Positions 53,569 through 63,405 are shown, counted from the first letter of the stretch. The stretch: 64,000 nucleotides of DNA from Thalassobacterium sedimentorum (GCF_031127905.1 NZ_JARXIC010000003.1:62001-126000), one strand, 5' to 3'. The notes: generated from the letters alone by a model not told the origin. Numbers and translations are program-made.

Positions 53569-53588
53569 TTGACAGTGAGTGCCTCACT
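53569..53588 (+). promoter_or_regulatory. Possible sod promoter -35 with inverted repeat
   Basis: TTGACA (53569-53574) overlaps a perfect inverted repeat AGTGAG-TGC-CTCACT (53574-53588). The 55 bases to the sod ATG hold no strong -10. The repeat could be an operator; no regulator is suggested by its sequence. Confidence 0.3.
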
Positions 53589-53641
53589 CCCCATCGTATT
53601 CTATTCTCTCTTAGAAACTAAACCTAAATTATAATAAAACC

Positions 53642-54268
53642 ATGGCACACGAACTACCCGCACTTCCTTACGCAAACGATGCGCTTGAGCCGCACTTTGA
53701 TGCGCGCACGATGGAAATCCATCACGACAAGCATCATAATGCTTACGTAACCAACTTGAACGCAGCTCTTGAAGGCACAGGCCTCGAGGACAAAGACATC
53801 TGCGAAATCATTGGCAACCTAGACGCTGTTCCAGCTGAAAAACGTGGCGCGGTACGCAACAATGGCGGCGGTCACGCCAATCACAGCTTTTTCTGGAAGA
53901 TCCTAAGCCCCAACGGTGGCGGCGCTCCAGTCGGTGAGCTCGCTGCAGCCATCGACGCAGAGCTTGGCGGCTTCGATGCATTCAAAGAAGCTTTCGCCAA
54001 AGCTGGCGCGACTCGCTTCGGCTCCGGATGGGCTTGGCTCATCGTCAAAGCAGATGGTTCCCTCGCAGTGACTTCCACCCCCAATCAGGACTGCCCCTGT
54101 ATGACAGGTGTAGCTGAAGTTGAAGGCACCCCCGTCATCGGTCTCGATGTTTGGGAACATGCCTACTACCTAAAATATCAGAACCTGCGCCCGAAATATA
54201 TCGAGGCATTCTGGAACGTTATCGACTGGAACGCAGCCGAAGCAAATTACAAGAACGCCAAAGCGTAA
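53642..54268 (+). CDS. sod: Superoxide dismutase, Mn/Fe family
   Basis: 208 residues. Dismutates superoxide; no signal peptide, so cytoplasmic. Metal ligands: His in [13 protein letters not shown], His in [13 protein letters not shown], Asp and His in [24 protein letters not shown] is common in Mn or cambialistic enzymes; [11 protein letters not shown] is an unusual surface insert with two cysteines. Ends just before a strong terminator. Confidence 0.94.
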   Translation: MAHELPALPYANDALEPHFDARTMEIHHDKHHNAYVTNLNAALEGTGLEDKDICEIIGNLDAVPAEKRGAVRNNGGGHANHSFFWKILSPNGGGAPVGELAAAIDAELGGFDAFKEAFAKAGATRFGSGWAWLIVKADGSLAVTSTPNQDCPCMTGVAEVEGTPVIGLDVWEHAYYLKYQNLRPKYIEAFWNVIDWNAAEANYKNAKA

Positions 54269-54321
54269 GTGACTTGCCCAAGCCACATGGTCGCTTGAGC
54301 ATGTATATCTATCAGAAAAAC

Positions 54322-54351
54322 AAAGCCGTCCCAAACCTGGGACGGCTTTTT
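54322..54351 (+). terminator. sod terminator
   Basis: AAAGCCGTCCCA-AACC-TGGGACGGCTTTTT: a perfect 12-bp stem with a U-run, 54 bases past the sod stop. It may also serve the convergent gene at 54431. Confidence 0.9.
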
Positions 54352-54430
54352 CTACACCCAGTTCCCGCTGACACTATATCCAAACGATGCCCCTCAAAGA
54401 ATCCAGATGCCGCACATGGGAAGCATTCAG

Positions 54431-56422
54431 TCAGAATTCAAGTTCCCCACGCTGAATCATGCGCAGCAGTTCCAACAGACCAGCAGTATCATCTACGTTT
54501 ACATTGAGCTTGAAATCGACTGGTACCACTGTGCTTCCCTGAAGTGATTCACCGAACAGCTCCAATCTAAAGGGGCGCGTCTGGCTAGCGTCGGGAAAGA
54601 CATCAATACTAAAGCGCTTGAGTGCAAGATCTTGAAACGCGAGCTCCGCCATATGATAGTGCCGATAAGCAGCACTGCCTTCCGACATGCCACGTGTCAG
54701 CAAGCCACTCACATCATAACGAAGTCGCGCCTCGCTATCAGAATCAATTTCCAGGTGCCCATCAGTTAAAAGCGGCTGCCCAGCTTGCACGGCCCCGACT
54801 AAATAACCGGAAACCGCGCCAGCAACCTCTCCTTCAAATTGGGGCACTGCCGATGCCAATTGCGCTAGATCAATATGGTCCAGATGCACTTTAAAAGTAA
54901 AATCCTGCAACTGCTGCAGGGCGACATCAAGGGCCTCGATCTGCAATGAACCTCCCATAAAAGCCGCATGAATAGGCTCTGTAACAAGCACACCAGCCTC
55001 CTTCAACTCCAACGCACCGACGATATCGCTCGCCACAAAGCCAAACACGCCTAAGCGATCGATGGCGAACTCAAGTTGAGCAAGCATCAAACGCCCCATG
55101 GTCAACCTAAGATTGCCATGCGCCGTCATATCGCCGCCACTCACCCCGCGCGAAGCGAGACTGATACCGGAAACATCGACATCAATGCCCACCTCCGCCT
55201 CCACGGGGCTCCAATTTTCAAACTCCCCGGTAGCGTCAACTTGAAGCCCCATCTCCACGCTCAAGTCTTCAGGCAGACCAGGCACCTGTAGGGCCCGCAG
55301 CCATTCAACATCCACCGCCTGCACTGACGCATATAACTCGCCTCGACCAGAACCACGCAGCAGTTTTCTTAAATCATCATGCCCCAATGAGAGAGTCAGA
55401 GACTCTCCAACACGTAATTCACCGGCAAGCTTGCTATCGTCAATACGCAGAGCCCAATCGCCTGCCGCAGCAATCCAGGATCCACTCCGTAACGAATCGA
55501 CTGCACCTTTGGCGTAAATTCGCAAAGTCCCCCGACCATCGCTAGCCACCCCAGCCGAAGCATTGTGCAATAGTAACTCGCCCTGCGGCCAAAACACTTC
55601 ACTCGCCCCCCAATCAGCAAGCACTGTGAAACTCAAACGCTCGGGCTGTAGTGCCTGCCAGCGAGCATAGCCCGACACATCCAAGAAGCCACGTCCGACT
55701 CCCAAGGCATGCATATACACCTCTAGCCCCAGTTCCTCCCAGCGTGTAGAAACTTCAGACAGATAATGCGTCTGAAAATATTCCCAGTCAGTTCCCAACA
55801 ACGTAAAGTCCAGCGCCAGCCCCTGCCCTTGCGCCAGTATTTTAACGCGCGTCCTCAACTCTAAAGCCGGACTTTTCAAATCAGCCACTACATGCGTTTC
55901 CCCCACCATTCCGCGCAACCATGAAAGCTCGAGGGCAAACTGGTATGATTGATCCCCCTGACGCAGCAGCAATTCCTCCACCTCCAAATCCAGTGCGATA
56001 ATCGGTAAAGCATTGAGCCACTCGGTAATAGGCCCCACCGCCGCCTCCGCAGAAAATGGTTCTGGCTTGCGCCCCTCCTCATGGCGCCCCTTCCATTGCC
56101 CTTGTACCTGCTGGATATGTATTCGTCCACTAAAACCATCCCCCAGCGTCCATAGCTGTCTCCACGGAGAGCTTACCACCCCCCCAATAATTTGAATATC
56201 TGCCTCCTGATAACGCTTAAAGCGCAGTTCCACCCCCGATACCTTCAAACGAATCGATTCAATTTCTAATTGGCCTCCACGCGCCTCCAGATGTGGCAAC
56301 ACGATCGCTTCGACAAGCGCCACACTGCCAAAGTAAAGCGTCACCAAGAGGCCAAACAGAAGCACCCCAGCAATCAACAACCCACGTTTTAAATAAATCA
56401 ACATAGGCAGAGAGACATTCAC
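54431..56422 (-). CDS. YdbH/AsmA-like envelope protein
   Basis: 663 residues. One N-terminal membrane helix (about 10-32), then a long periplasmic, beta-strand-rich body. The C-terminal ~150 residues (GGSLQIEALDVAL, ...GHLEIDSDSEARLRYDVSG, ...PVDFKLNVNVDDTAGLLELL) resemble the YdbH domain; YdbH belongs to the AsmA-like bridge proteins proposed to move phospholipids to the outer membrane. Starts at GTG 56422, whose GTGA overlaps the stop of the LolA-like gene, so the pair is translationally coupled. Moderate certainty in the family. Confidence 0.68.
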   Translation of the reverse strand: MNVSLPMLIYLKRGLLIAGVLLFGLLVTLYFGSVALVEAIVLPHLEARGGQLEIESIRLKVSGVELRFKRYQEADIQIIGGVVSSPWRQLWTLGDGFSGRIHIQQVQGQWKGRHEEGRKPEPFSAEAAVGPITEWLNALPIIALDLEVEELLLRQGDQSYQFALELSWLRGMVGETHVVADLKSPALELRTRVKILAQGQGLALDFTLLGTDWEYFQTHYLSEVSTRWEELGLEVYMHALGVGRGFLDVSGYARWQALQPERLSFTVLADWGASEVFWPQGELLLHNASAGVASDGRGTLRIYAKGAVDSLRSGSWIAAAGDWALRIDDSKLAGELRVGESLTLSLGHDDLRKLLRGSGRGELYASVQAVDVEWLRALQVPGLPEDLSVEMGLQVDATGEFENWSPVEAEVGIDVDVSGISLASRGVSGGDMTAHGNLRLTMGRLMLAQLEFAIDRLGVFGFVASDIVGALELKEAGVLVTEPIHAAFMGGSLQIEALDVALQQLQDFTFKVHLDHIDLAQLASAVPQFEGEVAGAVSGYLVGAVQAGQPLLTDGHLEIDSDSEARLRYDVSGLLTRGMSEGSAAYRHYHMAELAFQDLALKRFSIDVFPDASQTRPFRLELFGESLQGSTVVPVDFKLNVNVDDTAGLLELLRMIQRGELEF

Positions 56423-57180
56423 TGACTGGAAGGCTTAGAAAAATAGCTATCAAAAAGACCTACATTTACACTAACTTTTTCAATTTGAACTGTTTGGGTC
56501 AGCTCTCCATCCCGAAAATAGCGCATGCAATGCGCCAACCAAACTCCGCGTATCTGATCGAAATCGCTAAAATAAATTTCTTCCGACACCTCTTCTCCTT
56601 CCTGATTCAACACCAGCCGACTCAATTTAATTTCCTGTTGATGCTCCGAACTAATCCAAATGCGCTGATACGTGGAATTGGCAGCCTCACTCACCTCAAT
56701 CTCATAGCTCGGCTCACCTTCCACCTCCACCTCAGCAACCACACGCAGCCAATCTGGTCGAGTTCTCAACTGATAAAAAGGCCCATCCAAGGAACTATCC
56801 GCAATAGTTTGAGCAGCCAATGCTCCCTCCAATTCTTGAACTGATCTTGGTACCCCCTGAACAAACACTTGCTGATACACCCGATCGCCATCGGACACAG
56901 TCATCAGCGAATAGTTCTCAAGCTCTAATTGCATCCGCATCTTATTCGGACGCTTCCGGTACAATTTAAAATCATACCGATTGGCTTCATCATCGACCAC
57001 CACACCACTGACGGCTAGACTCGTCAGTGACTGTATGTTCGCGTGCCCTCCATTGCTTTCAACGTAAGCACCTAGCAAATCTGCGGCGCTAGGCAACTCA
57101 TCTGCTGCAAGCAGCGAATCAAAGCCGACCACAGTAAACACCACCATTAAACAAAAAACTCGTATGGGCAATCGGATCAT
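56419..57180 (-). CDS. LolA-like periplasmic protein
   Basis: 253 residues. Signal peptide about 1-26 (MIRLPIRVFCLMVV... to LLAAD). The mature part shows the LolA/LolB-like half-barrel pattern: repeated amphipathic strands such as YDFKLYRKRPNKMRMQLEL, YQQVFVQGV, and SSEHQQEIKLSRLVL. It looks more like outer-membrane-lipoprotein-sorting relatives than true LolA. Upstream of and coupled to the YdbH-like gene, suggesting a shared envelope-lipid task. ATG 57180 (AGG 7 bases upstream) or ATG 57195. Confidence 0.68.
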   Translation of the reverse strand: MIRLPIRVFCLMVVFTVVGFDSLLAADELPSAADLLGAYVESNGGHANIQSLTSLAVSGVVVDDEANRYDFKLYRKRPNKMRMQLELENYSLMTVSDGDRVYQQVFVQGVPRSVQELEGALAAQTIADSSLDGPFYQLRTRPDWLRVVAEVEVEGEPSYEIEVSEAANSTYQRIWISSEHQQEIKLSRLVLNQEGEEVSEEIYFSDFDQIRGVWLAHCMRYFRDGELTQTVQIEKVSVNVGLFDSYFSKPSSQ

Positions 57181-57290
57181 ATTCTGACCTAGCATACGAA
57201 ACGCTCACAGACAAGTTCAAGCGAATAGCCCTCAAGCTGCAAACTCCGGCTTGAACTTCCTGCATAGCACAGCCACTTTGCTTAAAAAGT

Positions 57291-58088
57291 ATGGACAAAT
57301 TATCCGAAATCATGGCCGCCAAGCGGCACGCCCTACGTAACCAGATTCGCCCCGTGCGCGATCAGGAACTGGAACGCTTGGGACGCATGCAAACTCAGGG
57401 CGGAAGTTTCCTTCAGGCACTCGCACGCGAAGATCGACTCTCAGTCATCGCCGAAATCAAGCGAAAGTCACCCTCTGCAGGTACAATTGCCGCTGCCACG
57501 CTCGATGCGGTGGAGCAAGCCCGCGAGTACATCAATGCCGAAGCCGACTGCTTATCAATCTTAACCGATAGTGACTATTTCGGTGGAAGCCTACAAGACT
57601 TATGGGATGTCGTCGAATTCCTAGAATGTCACAATCGCCAGACTCCCTGCCTGCGCAAGGACTTCATGTTGCACCCGGTTCAAGTGGTCGAGGCCGCCGA
57701 AGCCGGCGCACGTTGTATACTGATCATAGTGCGCGCCTTGGAAGAGGATGCAATTAAGGCCCTGCGCGATGCTGCCGGAATCGCCGGACTCGACGCAATC
57801 TACGAAATCCACGAAGAACGTGAACTCGAAAAAGCCCTCAAATTCGCTCCAAAAATCATTGGAGTTAACAATCGTGACTTGAAACGCTTCAAGACCGACC
57901 TTGCCATATCCGAATTACTGATTCCACAAATCCCTGACGAGATTATAAAAATCAGCGAAAGTGGCATCTTTGATGTCGCCGACGCCGAGCGTGCCAGCGC
58001 TTGCGGTGCGGATGCGATTCTGGTCGGCGAGGCCTTAATGAAATCAGAAGACCCCGAAAAACTCATCGAAGCCTTTCATCAGGCCTGA
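57291..58088 (+). CDS. trpC: Indole-3-glycerol phosphate synthase
   Basis: 265 residues, the monofunctional enzyme. Closes the indole ring in tryptophan synthesis. Motifs: VIAEIKRKSPSAG (catalytic Glu/Lys), LSILTDSDYFGGSLQDL, CLRKDFMLHPVQVVEA, IGVNNRDLKRFKTDL, and ISESGIFDVADAERASACG. No other trp gene is in the window; the next gene is rsmA. Confidence 0.96.
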   Translation: MDKLSEIMAAKRHALRNQIRPVRDQELERLGRMQTQGGSFLQALAREDRLSVIAEIKRKSPSAGTIAAATLDAVEQAREYINAEADCLSILTDSDYFGGSLQDLWDVVEFLECHNRQTPCLRKDFMLHPVQVVEAAEAGARCILIIVRALEEDAIKALRDAAGIAGLDAIYEIHEERELEKALKFAPKIIGVNNRDLKRFKTDLAISELLIPQIPDEIIKISESGIFDVADAERASACGADAILVGEALMKSEDPEKLIEAFHQA

Positions 58089-58097
58089 TTGAACACC

Positions 58098-58157
58098 GAA
58101 CATTGAACGCCAACATCAAATCATGAAGCATTCCGATCTGTTGAACGTTCAATGTTC
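58098..58157. repeat. 60-bp inverted repeat between trpC and rsmA
   Basis: Perfect 12-bp arms GAACATTGAACG (58098-58109) and CGTTCAATGTTC (58146-58157). A similar string (CGAACATCGAACG) occurs at 27671-27683 upstream of aguA, so this may belong to a dispersed repeat family. Its presence argues that rsmA starts after it. Confidence 0.55.
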
Positions 58158-58176
58158 AGCCTCCGAGCCAAGCGCC

Positions 58177-59007
58177 ATGCCATTAAGCCCCACAGCCACA
58201 CGCGAACTCCTCCACCAACTGGAACATCTACCCAACAAAAAGCTGGGGCAGAACTTCCTAGTGGATGGAAACATAGTGCGTAAGTCCATCGAACTTGCCG
58301 AACTTGACGTCAACAGTGCTGTGGTGGAGATCGGTCCGGGACTGGGCACCTTAACACGTGCGATCCTCGCAAGCGGCGCCTCCCTATGGGCGGTGGAGCG
58401 CGACAGCACTCTGGCAGCTCACCTTCGCAGCAATGTAGTACCGGGTCAACCCCGACTACAACTGATCGAAGCGGACTGCCTCGACTACCCAATTGCAGCA
58501 ATCCCTTCGGAACAAGCGAACGCTGGCTATAAGATCGTCGCCAACCTACCGTATGCAGTTTCAACCCCGTGGATGGATGCCGTACTCTCTGGCCCCCTAC
58601 CACAGCGCATGGTGCTGATGTTACAAAAAGAAGCCGCTGACCGCTACGTGGCATCTCATGGCAGCAAAACCTTCGGAGCCATCTCGATCTTCCTGCAATC
58701 TGCCTACAGCATGCACAGCCGCCACCTGGTCTCCGCTCAGTGCTTTCATCCGGCCCCCAAAGTGGACTCAGTGCTGCTACGACTCGATCTAAAAGAAACA
58801 GCAGTCCACTTCCCACGTGAGATACGGGAGTGCATCCGCCGTATTTTCACTCAACGTCGTAAGCAGCTAGGCAGCCTTTGCAAAAAGGAAAGCATCCCCG
58901 GCCTCTCCGATTGGTTTGCGCACTTAATTGCGAAGGGCTATTCTCCAAACATTCGCCCGGAAGCAATCACCTACCAAGACTGGTCCGAATTGATCAAATT
59001 TCAGTAA
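58177..59007 (+). CDS. rsmA: 16S rRNA dimethyladenosine transferase (KsgA)
   Basis: 276 residues. Dimethylates two adjacent adenosines in the 3' end of 16S rRNA. Motifs: KKLGQNFLVDGNIVRKSI, VVEIGPGLGTLTRAIL (SAM), WAVERDSTLAAHL, IVANLPYAVSTPW (catalytic NLPY), and FHPAPKVDSVLLRLD. ATG 58177 chosen because the upstream in-frame codons (from 58123) lie in repeat DNA. Confidence 0.94.
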   Translation: MPLSPTATRELLHQLEHLPNKKLGQNFLVDGNIVRKSIELAELDVNSAVVEIGPGLGTLTRAILASGASLWAVERDSTLAAHLRSNVVPGQPRLQLIEADCLDYPIAAIPSEQANAGYKIVANLPYAVSTPWMDAVLSGPLPQRMVLMLQKEAADRYVASHGSKTFGAISIFLQSAYSMHSRHLVSAQCFHPAPKVDSVLLRLDLKETAVHFPREIRECIRRIFTQRRKQLGSLCKKESIPGLSDWFAHLIAKGYSPNIRPEAITYQDWSELIKFQ

Positions 59008-59121
59008 TCACAGCCCGCCTTCGCACCTTTGTCACCTTTGTCACCGCAATTTAACCAAGCAGACAGTTTTCCAGCTTTTAGCCTGCCCAGCCAGTGAGTA
59101 GTTTCCCGCCACAATTCTATT

Positions 59122-60879
59122 ATGGCGGCACAAGAACCTATCAATTTGGATGAACTAATCACACATTCGCGGTCTGTCCAAGACATCGAAACTCTAGAAA
59201 CAACTAGCAAACTTGCAGCTGAAAAAAAAGTTGATTTTCTCGCCGTGATGCGGGGCGAAAAAGTGGTCGGCCTATGCTCCGCAGTCAAAATCAACCAATG
59301 CTTAAGCGCTCGCTACGGGCACGCGGTCTACGCTAAACGCAATATCGGCGATTTCATCGTAGAAACTCCAATCATCGTGCAAGATGATACCGATGTACAC
59401 ACCATCTTAAAACTCGTTTTCAATCGTCACAGAGACAATTTCCACGATGACATCATCATTAAAGACAGTGAAGGGAAACTACGTGGCCTAGTATCAACCG
59501 ACGCACTGATTCGTCTCCAGAACGCCTTGCTCTATAAGCAGCTAAAGGAAACGGACCAACACAAGCAGCGGCTACAATGGAAAAATGACCAACTGGAACA
59601 CCTCACCCGCGAGCTTGAGCATACAAATTCAAAACTAATCGAAGCACGTAATATAGCCGAAGAGGCCACGCGCTTAAAAAGCGAATTTCTCGCAAACATG
59701 AGTCATGAAATCCGCACGCCGATGAATGGCATCGTTGGCATGCTATCCCTCCTCACAGAGACTAGACTCGATAAGGAGCAGAGCGAACTTGTGTCGACTG
59801 CAGATCAGAGCGTCAATGCCTTACTGCGCATCATCAACGACATTCTAGATTTCTCAAAAATCGAAGCGGGCAAACTAGACATTGAAAATGAAGTCTTTAA
59901 TATGCATGAACTACTCAAATCGTGCATGCTTCTTTATCAAGAGCGCTCACGCAGTAAAAACATCGAGCTTAATCTAACGACTTGCGAGCTCCCGCAGAAA
60001 CTAATTGGAGATACAGTCCGCGTTCGCCAAATTATCAATAACCTGATTAGCAATGCAATCAAGTTCACGCAAAAGGGAAGTATCTGTTTAAGCAGCGAAA
60101 TCATTTGCGACAAGTCAGATGAAGTGCACATTTGTATCCGGATCCGCGATACTGGCATAGGCATCGACCCAGCCAACCTCATAAATCTGTTCAAACCCTT
60201 CGTCCAAGCAGACGGCTCTACCTCTAGAAATTTCGGAGGCACCGGACTGGGACTTTCAATTTCTCGCAAACTAGCCAACCTCATGGGCGGCGAAGTCACT
60301 TGTCAGAGCGTATTGGGCCAAGGCTCTGTATTTTCCGTCACAATCCCCTTCCGAAAGCGCATCTCTGACTACGCGGTACCCCAGACAGGCACCCACGCTG
60401 CCCCCACACCACAAGCATGTGCACCAATAACCTGGGTTGAATCCTGCAATCAGGCATCGCCCCCAGACCTAGCCCTTCAGGTATTGGTGGTTGAAGATAA
60501 TGCTGTGAATCGCAATGTCGCTCAACACTTTCTAAAAAAACTAAAATGCACTGTTCACTTTGCCGAAGATGGATCTATAGCCATCGAAAAACTTAAGGCG
60601 AATGCTTACAACATCATCTTCATGGACTGCCAAATGCCAGTTATGGATGGCTACACTGCCACGCGACTCATCCGCAAAGGAGCTAGCGGTGAGAATAAGG
60701 CGCACATATTTATTTCAGCCATGACCGCTCACGCGATGCAAGGTGATCATCAGAAATGCCTCGACGCTGGAATGAATGCTTACGTAACCAAGCCAATGCG
60801 CCTGGCAGATCTACGCAGGGTAATCGATGAATACCGCCAGCGTGGCTCTCAGTTAGAGCGTCCTCAAAAAGTCATTTAG
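59122..60879 (+). CDS. Hybrid histidine kinase with N-terminal CBS-domain pair
   Basis: 585 residues, no membrane helix. About 1-140 look like a CBS pair ([40 protein letters not shown]); a short coiled coil (145-180); HisKA with His195 in [15 protein letters not shown]; HATPase with [17 protein letters not shown] and [10 protein letters not shown]; then a receiver domain (about 445-570) with [10 protein letters not shown], Asp502 in [13 protein letters not shown] and AYVTKPM. CBS pairs often sense adenine nucleotides, so this may couple energy state to a phosphorelay (inference). No partner regulator adjacent. Confidence 0.9.
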   Translation: MAAQEPINLDELITHSRSVQDIETLETTSKLAAEKKVDFLAVMRGEKVVGLCSAVKINQCLSARYGHAVYAKRNIGDFIVETPIIVQDDTDVHTILKLVFNRHRDNFHDDIIIKDSEGKLRGLVSTDALIRLQNALLYKQLKETDQHKQRLQWKNDQLEHLTRELEHTNSKLIEARNIAEEATRLKSEFLANMSHEIRTPMNGIVGMLSLLTETRLDKEQSELVSTADQSVNALLRIINDILDFSKIEAGKLDIENEVFNMHELLKSCMLLYQERSRSKNIELNLTTCELPQKLIGDTVRVRQIINNLISNAIKFTQKGSICLSSEIICDKSDEVHICIRIRDTGIGIDPANLINLFKPFVQADGSTSRNFGGTGLGLSISRKLANLMGGEVTCQSVLGQGSVFSVTIPFRKRISDYAVPQTGTHAAPTPQACAPITWVESCNQASPPDLALQVLVVEDNAVNRNVAQHFLKKLKCTVHFAEDGSIAIEKLKANAYNIIFMDCQMPVMDGYTATRLIRKGASGENKAHIFISAMTAHAMQGDHQKCLDAGMNAYVTKPMRLADLRRVIDEYRQRGSQLERPQKVI

Positions 60880-61019
60880 TAGGAATTGCCTGTAAACGCT
60901 CCTGCCCCTCCACCGCAGTAAGAGCGTTTACTGCCGATGACATAAAATTCGTACTGGCCAAGGTGCGTCACAGTGAAATGCTAGAGTTTCTATTAACGAT
61001 AGCCAACACGATGATGACA

Positions 61020-62336
61020 ATGAACCCGATCCGCTGGAAACTACACTGGCAAATTCTACTTTCGCTAGTGCTCTCGATTCTTTTCGGTGCACTCATCCTT
61101 CCACACTCAGGCACAGGTTTTAACACTGGAGCCATTCATTTCTGCCAGTTTATAGGCAAACTCTTCATGAATGCGTTGAAGATGGTGATCGTGCCACTAA
61201 TCGTCGCCTCCATTATCAGTGGCGTCATGCACTTGGGCGCCGAAAAAGGGGTGGGCCGCATGGGCTTCAAGACCTTCCTCTACTACACCTTCAGTGGTGC
61301 CGCTGCAGTCCTAATCGGACTACTGGTTGTCAATCTCATCCAACCTGGCAACGTCGCGCCGGAAACAGCCCAAGCCATGCTGGGCTCTGGAGCCGAGACT
61401 TCTGTAAGCCAAGGCTTAATGAGCAAGGTCGAAGGGCGCAGTTCCAGCGACTTGTTCGATATTTTCCTACGCATGTTTCCTTCCAACATCATCGATGCGG
61501 CCACCAACAATGGTCAACTGCTCGGAGTGATCACCTTTTCGATACTCTTCGGTGCCTTCATTGGCAAACTGAAACCAGAGCAGCGCGAAACACAGCAAAA
61601 ATTTTGGGAAAGCGCTCAAGATGTGATGCTTCAGTTAACCGACTTCATTATTCGCTTCGCACCAATTGGTGTCTTTGGACTCGTAGTACCCGTCATTTTC
61701 GAAACCAACCTGGGTGATCTTTTTGGCACTCTAGCCTGGTTTTTCATCACTGTGCTACTCGCACTCACCCTTCATTTTCTAATCAGCCTCGGACTGGTAT
61801 TAAAATTCGTCGCGAAGGTCAACCCAATGACCCACTATAAGGAAATGGCGCCAGTACTGCTCACAGCATTCTCTACCGCCAGTTCCTCTGCCACATTGCC
61901 TCTGACAATTGAAACAGTTGAAGACCGCGCCGGGGTCTCCAAAAAGACCTGCTCTTTCACCCTACCACTGGGCGCCACCGTTAATATGGATGGCACTGCG
62001 CTATATGAATGCGTGGTCGTACTCTTCATAGCCCAACTCTACGCCTCTACCGGACAGGTCGCACTGAGTATTGGCGATCAGCTACTGGTCGTCTTTTTAG
62101 CATTAACCACCAGTATCGGCGTTGCTGGCATCCCCGCCGCCAGCCTGGTGGCCATCGCCGTCATTCTCCCCGCAGTAGGCCTGCCAGTTGAAGCCATCGG
62201 CGTCGTCTGGCTCACAGATCGCGTTCTCGATATGTGCCGTACGGGCGTCAATGTATTTTCCGACACCGTCGGTGCCGTAACTATCGCCGCCACAGAGGGC
62301 GAAGAGCCTTATCGCGAGCGTAATACTCAAGCCTAA
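61020..62336 (+). CDS. Dicarboxylate/amino-acid:cation symporter (DAACS family)
   Basis: 438 residues with eight membrane helices and two re-entrant loops. Takes up glutamate, aspartate or C4-dicarboxylates with Na+ or H+. Signatures: FMNALKMVIVPLIVASIISGV, the serine-rich hairpin AFSTASSSATLPLTIE, PLGATVNMDGTALYECV, and GIPAASLVAIAVIL. Substrate preference cannot be read reliably. Starts possible at ATG 61011, 61014 or 61020; upstream in-frame codons back to 60963 look unlike the family. Confidence 0.9.
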   Translation: MNPIRWKLHWQILLSLVLSILFGALILPHSGTGFNTGAIHFCQFIGKLFMNALKMVIVPLIVASIISGVMHLGAEKGVGRMGFKTFLYYTFSGAAAVLIGLLVVNLIQPGNVAPETAQAMLGSGAETSVSQGLMSKVEGRSSSDLFDIFLRMFPSNIIDAATNNGQLLGVITFSILFGAFIGKLKPEQRETQQKFWESAQDVMLQLTDFIIRFAPIGVFGLVVPVIFETNLGDLFGTLAWFFITVLLALTLHFLISLGLVLKFVAKVNPMTHYKEMAPVLLTAFSTASSSATLPLTIETVEDRAGVSKKTCSFTLPLGATVNMDGTALYECVVVLFIAQLYASTGQVALSIGDQLLVVFLALTTSIGVAGIPAASLVAIAVILPAVGLPVEAIGVVWLTDRVLDMCRTGVNVFSDTVGAVTIAATEGEEPYRERNTQA

Positions 62337-62483
62337 TACCAATTCGAAAAAAGTTTGGTCCTAATAGATATGTCTTTTGTAACCTCGGTTCTCGGAACCG
62401 GGGCGATGTCAATCGCTCCCCGAAACAAAGTTTCGAGGCTACGCTAAGGCCAAGCTTAGATCATATATTCTTAGAAGTGGTAT
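62336..62483. repeat. 148-bp MITE-like interspersed element
   Basis: Ends ATACCAATTC (62336-62345) and GAAGTGGTAT (62474-62483) are inverted repeats with one mismatch. Inside lie further inverted pairs (GTAACCTCG near 62379 with CGAGGCTAC near 62434; CGAAACAAAGTTTCG hairpin). A related start, ATACCAATCGAA, occurs near 35552. No coding capacity. Probably a non-autonomous mobile or extragenic palindromic element; it fills most of the gap between the symporter and RidA genes. Confidence 0.6.
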
Positions 62484-62551
62484 AAGAACCGAGGAGTATT
62501 TTTCTTAATTCAAAGTTGGACCTACCATCTTCAATCGTCAAATTACACGTT

Positions 62552-63016
62552 ATGAGCCATACAGACCAACGCCTCGCCGAACTCGGCATCGAACTACCAA
62601 GCGCTCCCGCCCCCGCTGGCAGCTATGTACCCGCCATACAAGTCGGCAATCTGCTCTATCTCTCAGGCGCAATCTGCCTAGTCAATGGTGAGATGACGCA
62701 TACTGGCAAGGTTGGTGAAAGCCGTGACATCGCTTACGCTCAAGCCGCTGCCCGTGTGTGTGCACTCAATTTATTAGCAGTGGCTAAAGCACACCTAGGG
62801 GACCTGGACAAGGTAGCTCAGATCGTGCAACTGAATGGTTTCGTAAACGGCGTGCCTGGTTTTGCTGACAGCCCCATAGTCATAAACGGCGCCTCCGACC
62901 TACTGGTCGATATTCTGGCCGAACGAGGTAGCCATACCCGCGCTGCAGTTGCTGTTACCGGCCTTCCCAAAGACAGCACCGTTGAGATTCAAGCAGTCTT
63001 CGAAGTCACTCAGTAA
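62552..63016 (+). CDS. RidA/YjgF-family protein
   Basis: 154 residues, the longer Rid subgroup (E. coli RidA has 128). RidA hydrolyses reactive enamine/imine intermediates; subgroup members vary. Motifs: YVPAIQVGNLLYLSGAI, ARVCALNLLAVAKAHLGDLD, and SHTRAAVAVTGLPKDSTVEI with GLP-D and final EI. The canonical Arg105 position falls at SHTRAAV, where an Arg is present one residue earlier than usual. ATG 62552 follows the repeat; 62516 is less likely. Confidence 0.85.
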   Translation: MSHTDQRLAELGIELPSAPAPAGSYVPAIQVGNLLYLSGAICLVNGEMTHTGKVGESRDIAYAQAAARVCALNLLAVAKAHLGDLDKVAQIVQLNGFVNGVPGFADSPIVINGASDLLVDILAERGSHTRAAVAVTGLPKDSTVEIQAVFEVTQ

Positions 63017-63030
63017 ATCGCAAGCAAGCA

Positions 63031-63405
63031 CTAAGCCGAATAAGGCAGCGTAATTGGGCCATCATAGCCCGCCTGAGCATCCTCCACCACCACATTGGAG
63101 CGAATGCCGCCGCGCCCACGCCATACAGTTTCCAAGCGAGCCCACCTAGGTTTTGTAACGGCAAACAGGTCTTCAAAGATCTGATTGGTCGCCGCCTCAA
63201 AGAAGATGCCTTTGTTGCGGAAACTGTGCAAATAGAGCTTCATGGCTTTAAGCTCGATACAGACTTCATCAGGCGCATAGCTAAACACAACCGTTGCATA
63301 ATCCGGATGCCCTGTCATCGGACAGGTGGAAGTAAACTCTTCCTGAATATGCTGAATAGTGTAATTACGCTCCGGATTCGGATTGGGAAATGTTTCGATG
63401 TCCAT
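63031..63405 (-). CDS. queF: 7-cyano-7-deazaguanine reductase
   Basis: 124 residues, short unimodular QueF. Reduces preQ0 to preQ1 with NADPH for queuosine in tRNA. Catalytic Cys28 in EEFTSTCPMTGHPDYA (thioimide formation), and the QueF motif ELKAMKLYLHSFRN followed by GIFFEAATN. Tunnel-fold pattern complete. ATG 63405 chosen; a GTG at 63414 adds three residues. Other queuosine genes are not in the window. Confidence 0.95.
   Translation of the reverse strand: MDIETFPNPNPERNYTIQHIQEEFTSTCPMTGHPDYATVVFSYAPDEVCIELKAMKLYLHSFRNKGIFFEAATNQIFEDLFAVTKPRWARLETVWRGRGGIRSNVVVEDAQAGYDGPITLPYSA

Noticed and set aside
59020-59050. Tandem CACCTTTGT repeat before the CBS kinase gene
   Set aside because: Only about two copies; too short to call a repeat with a function.
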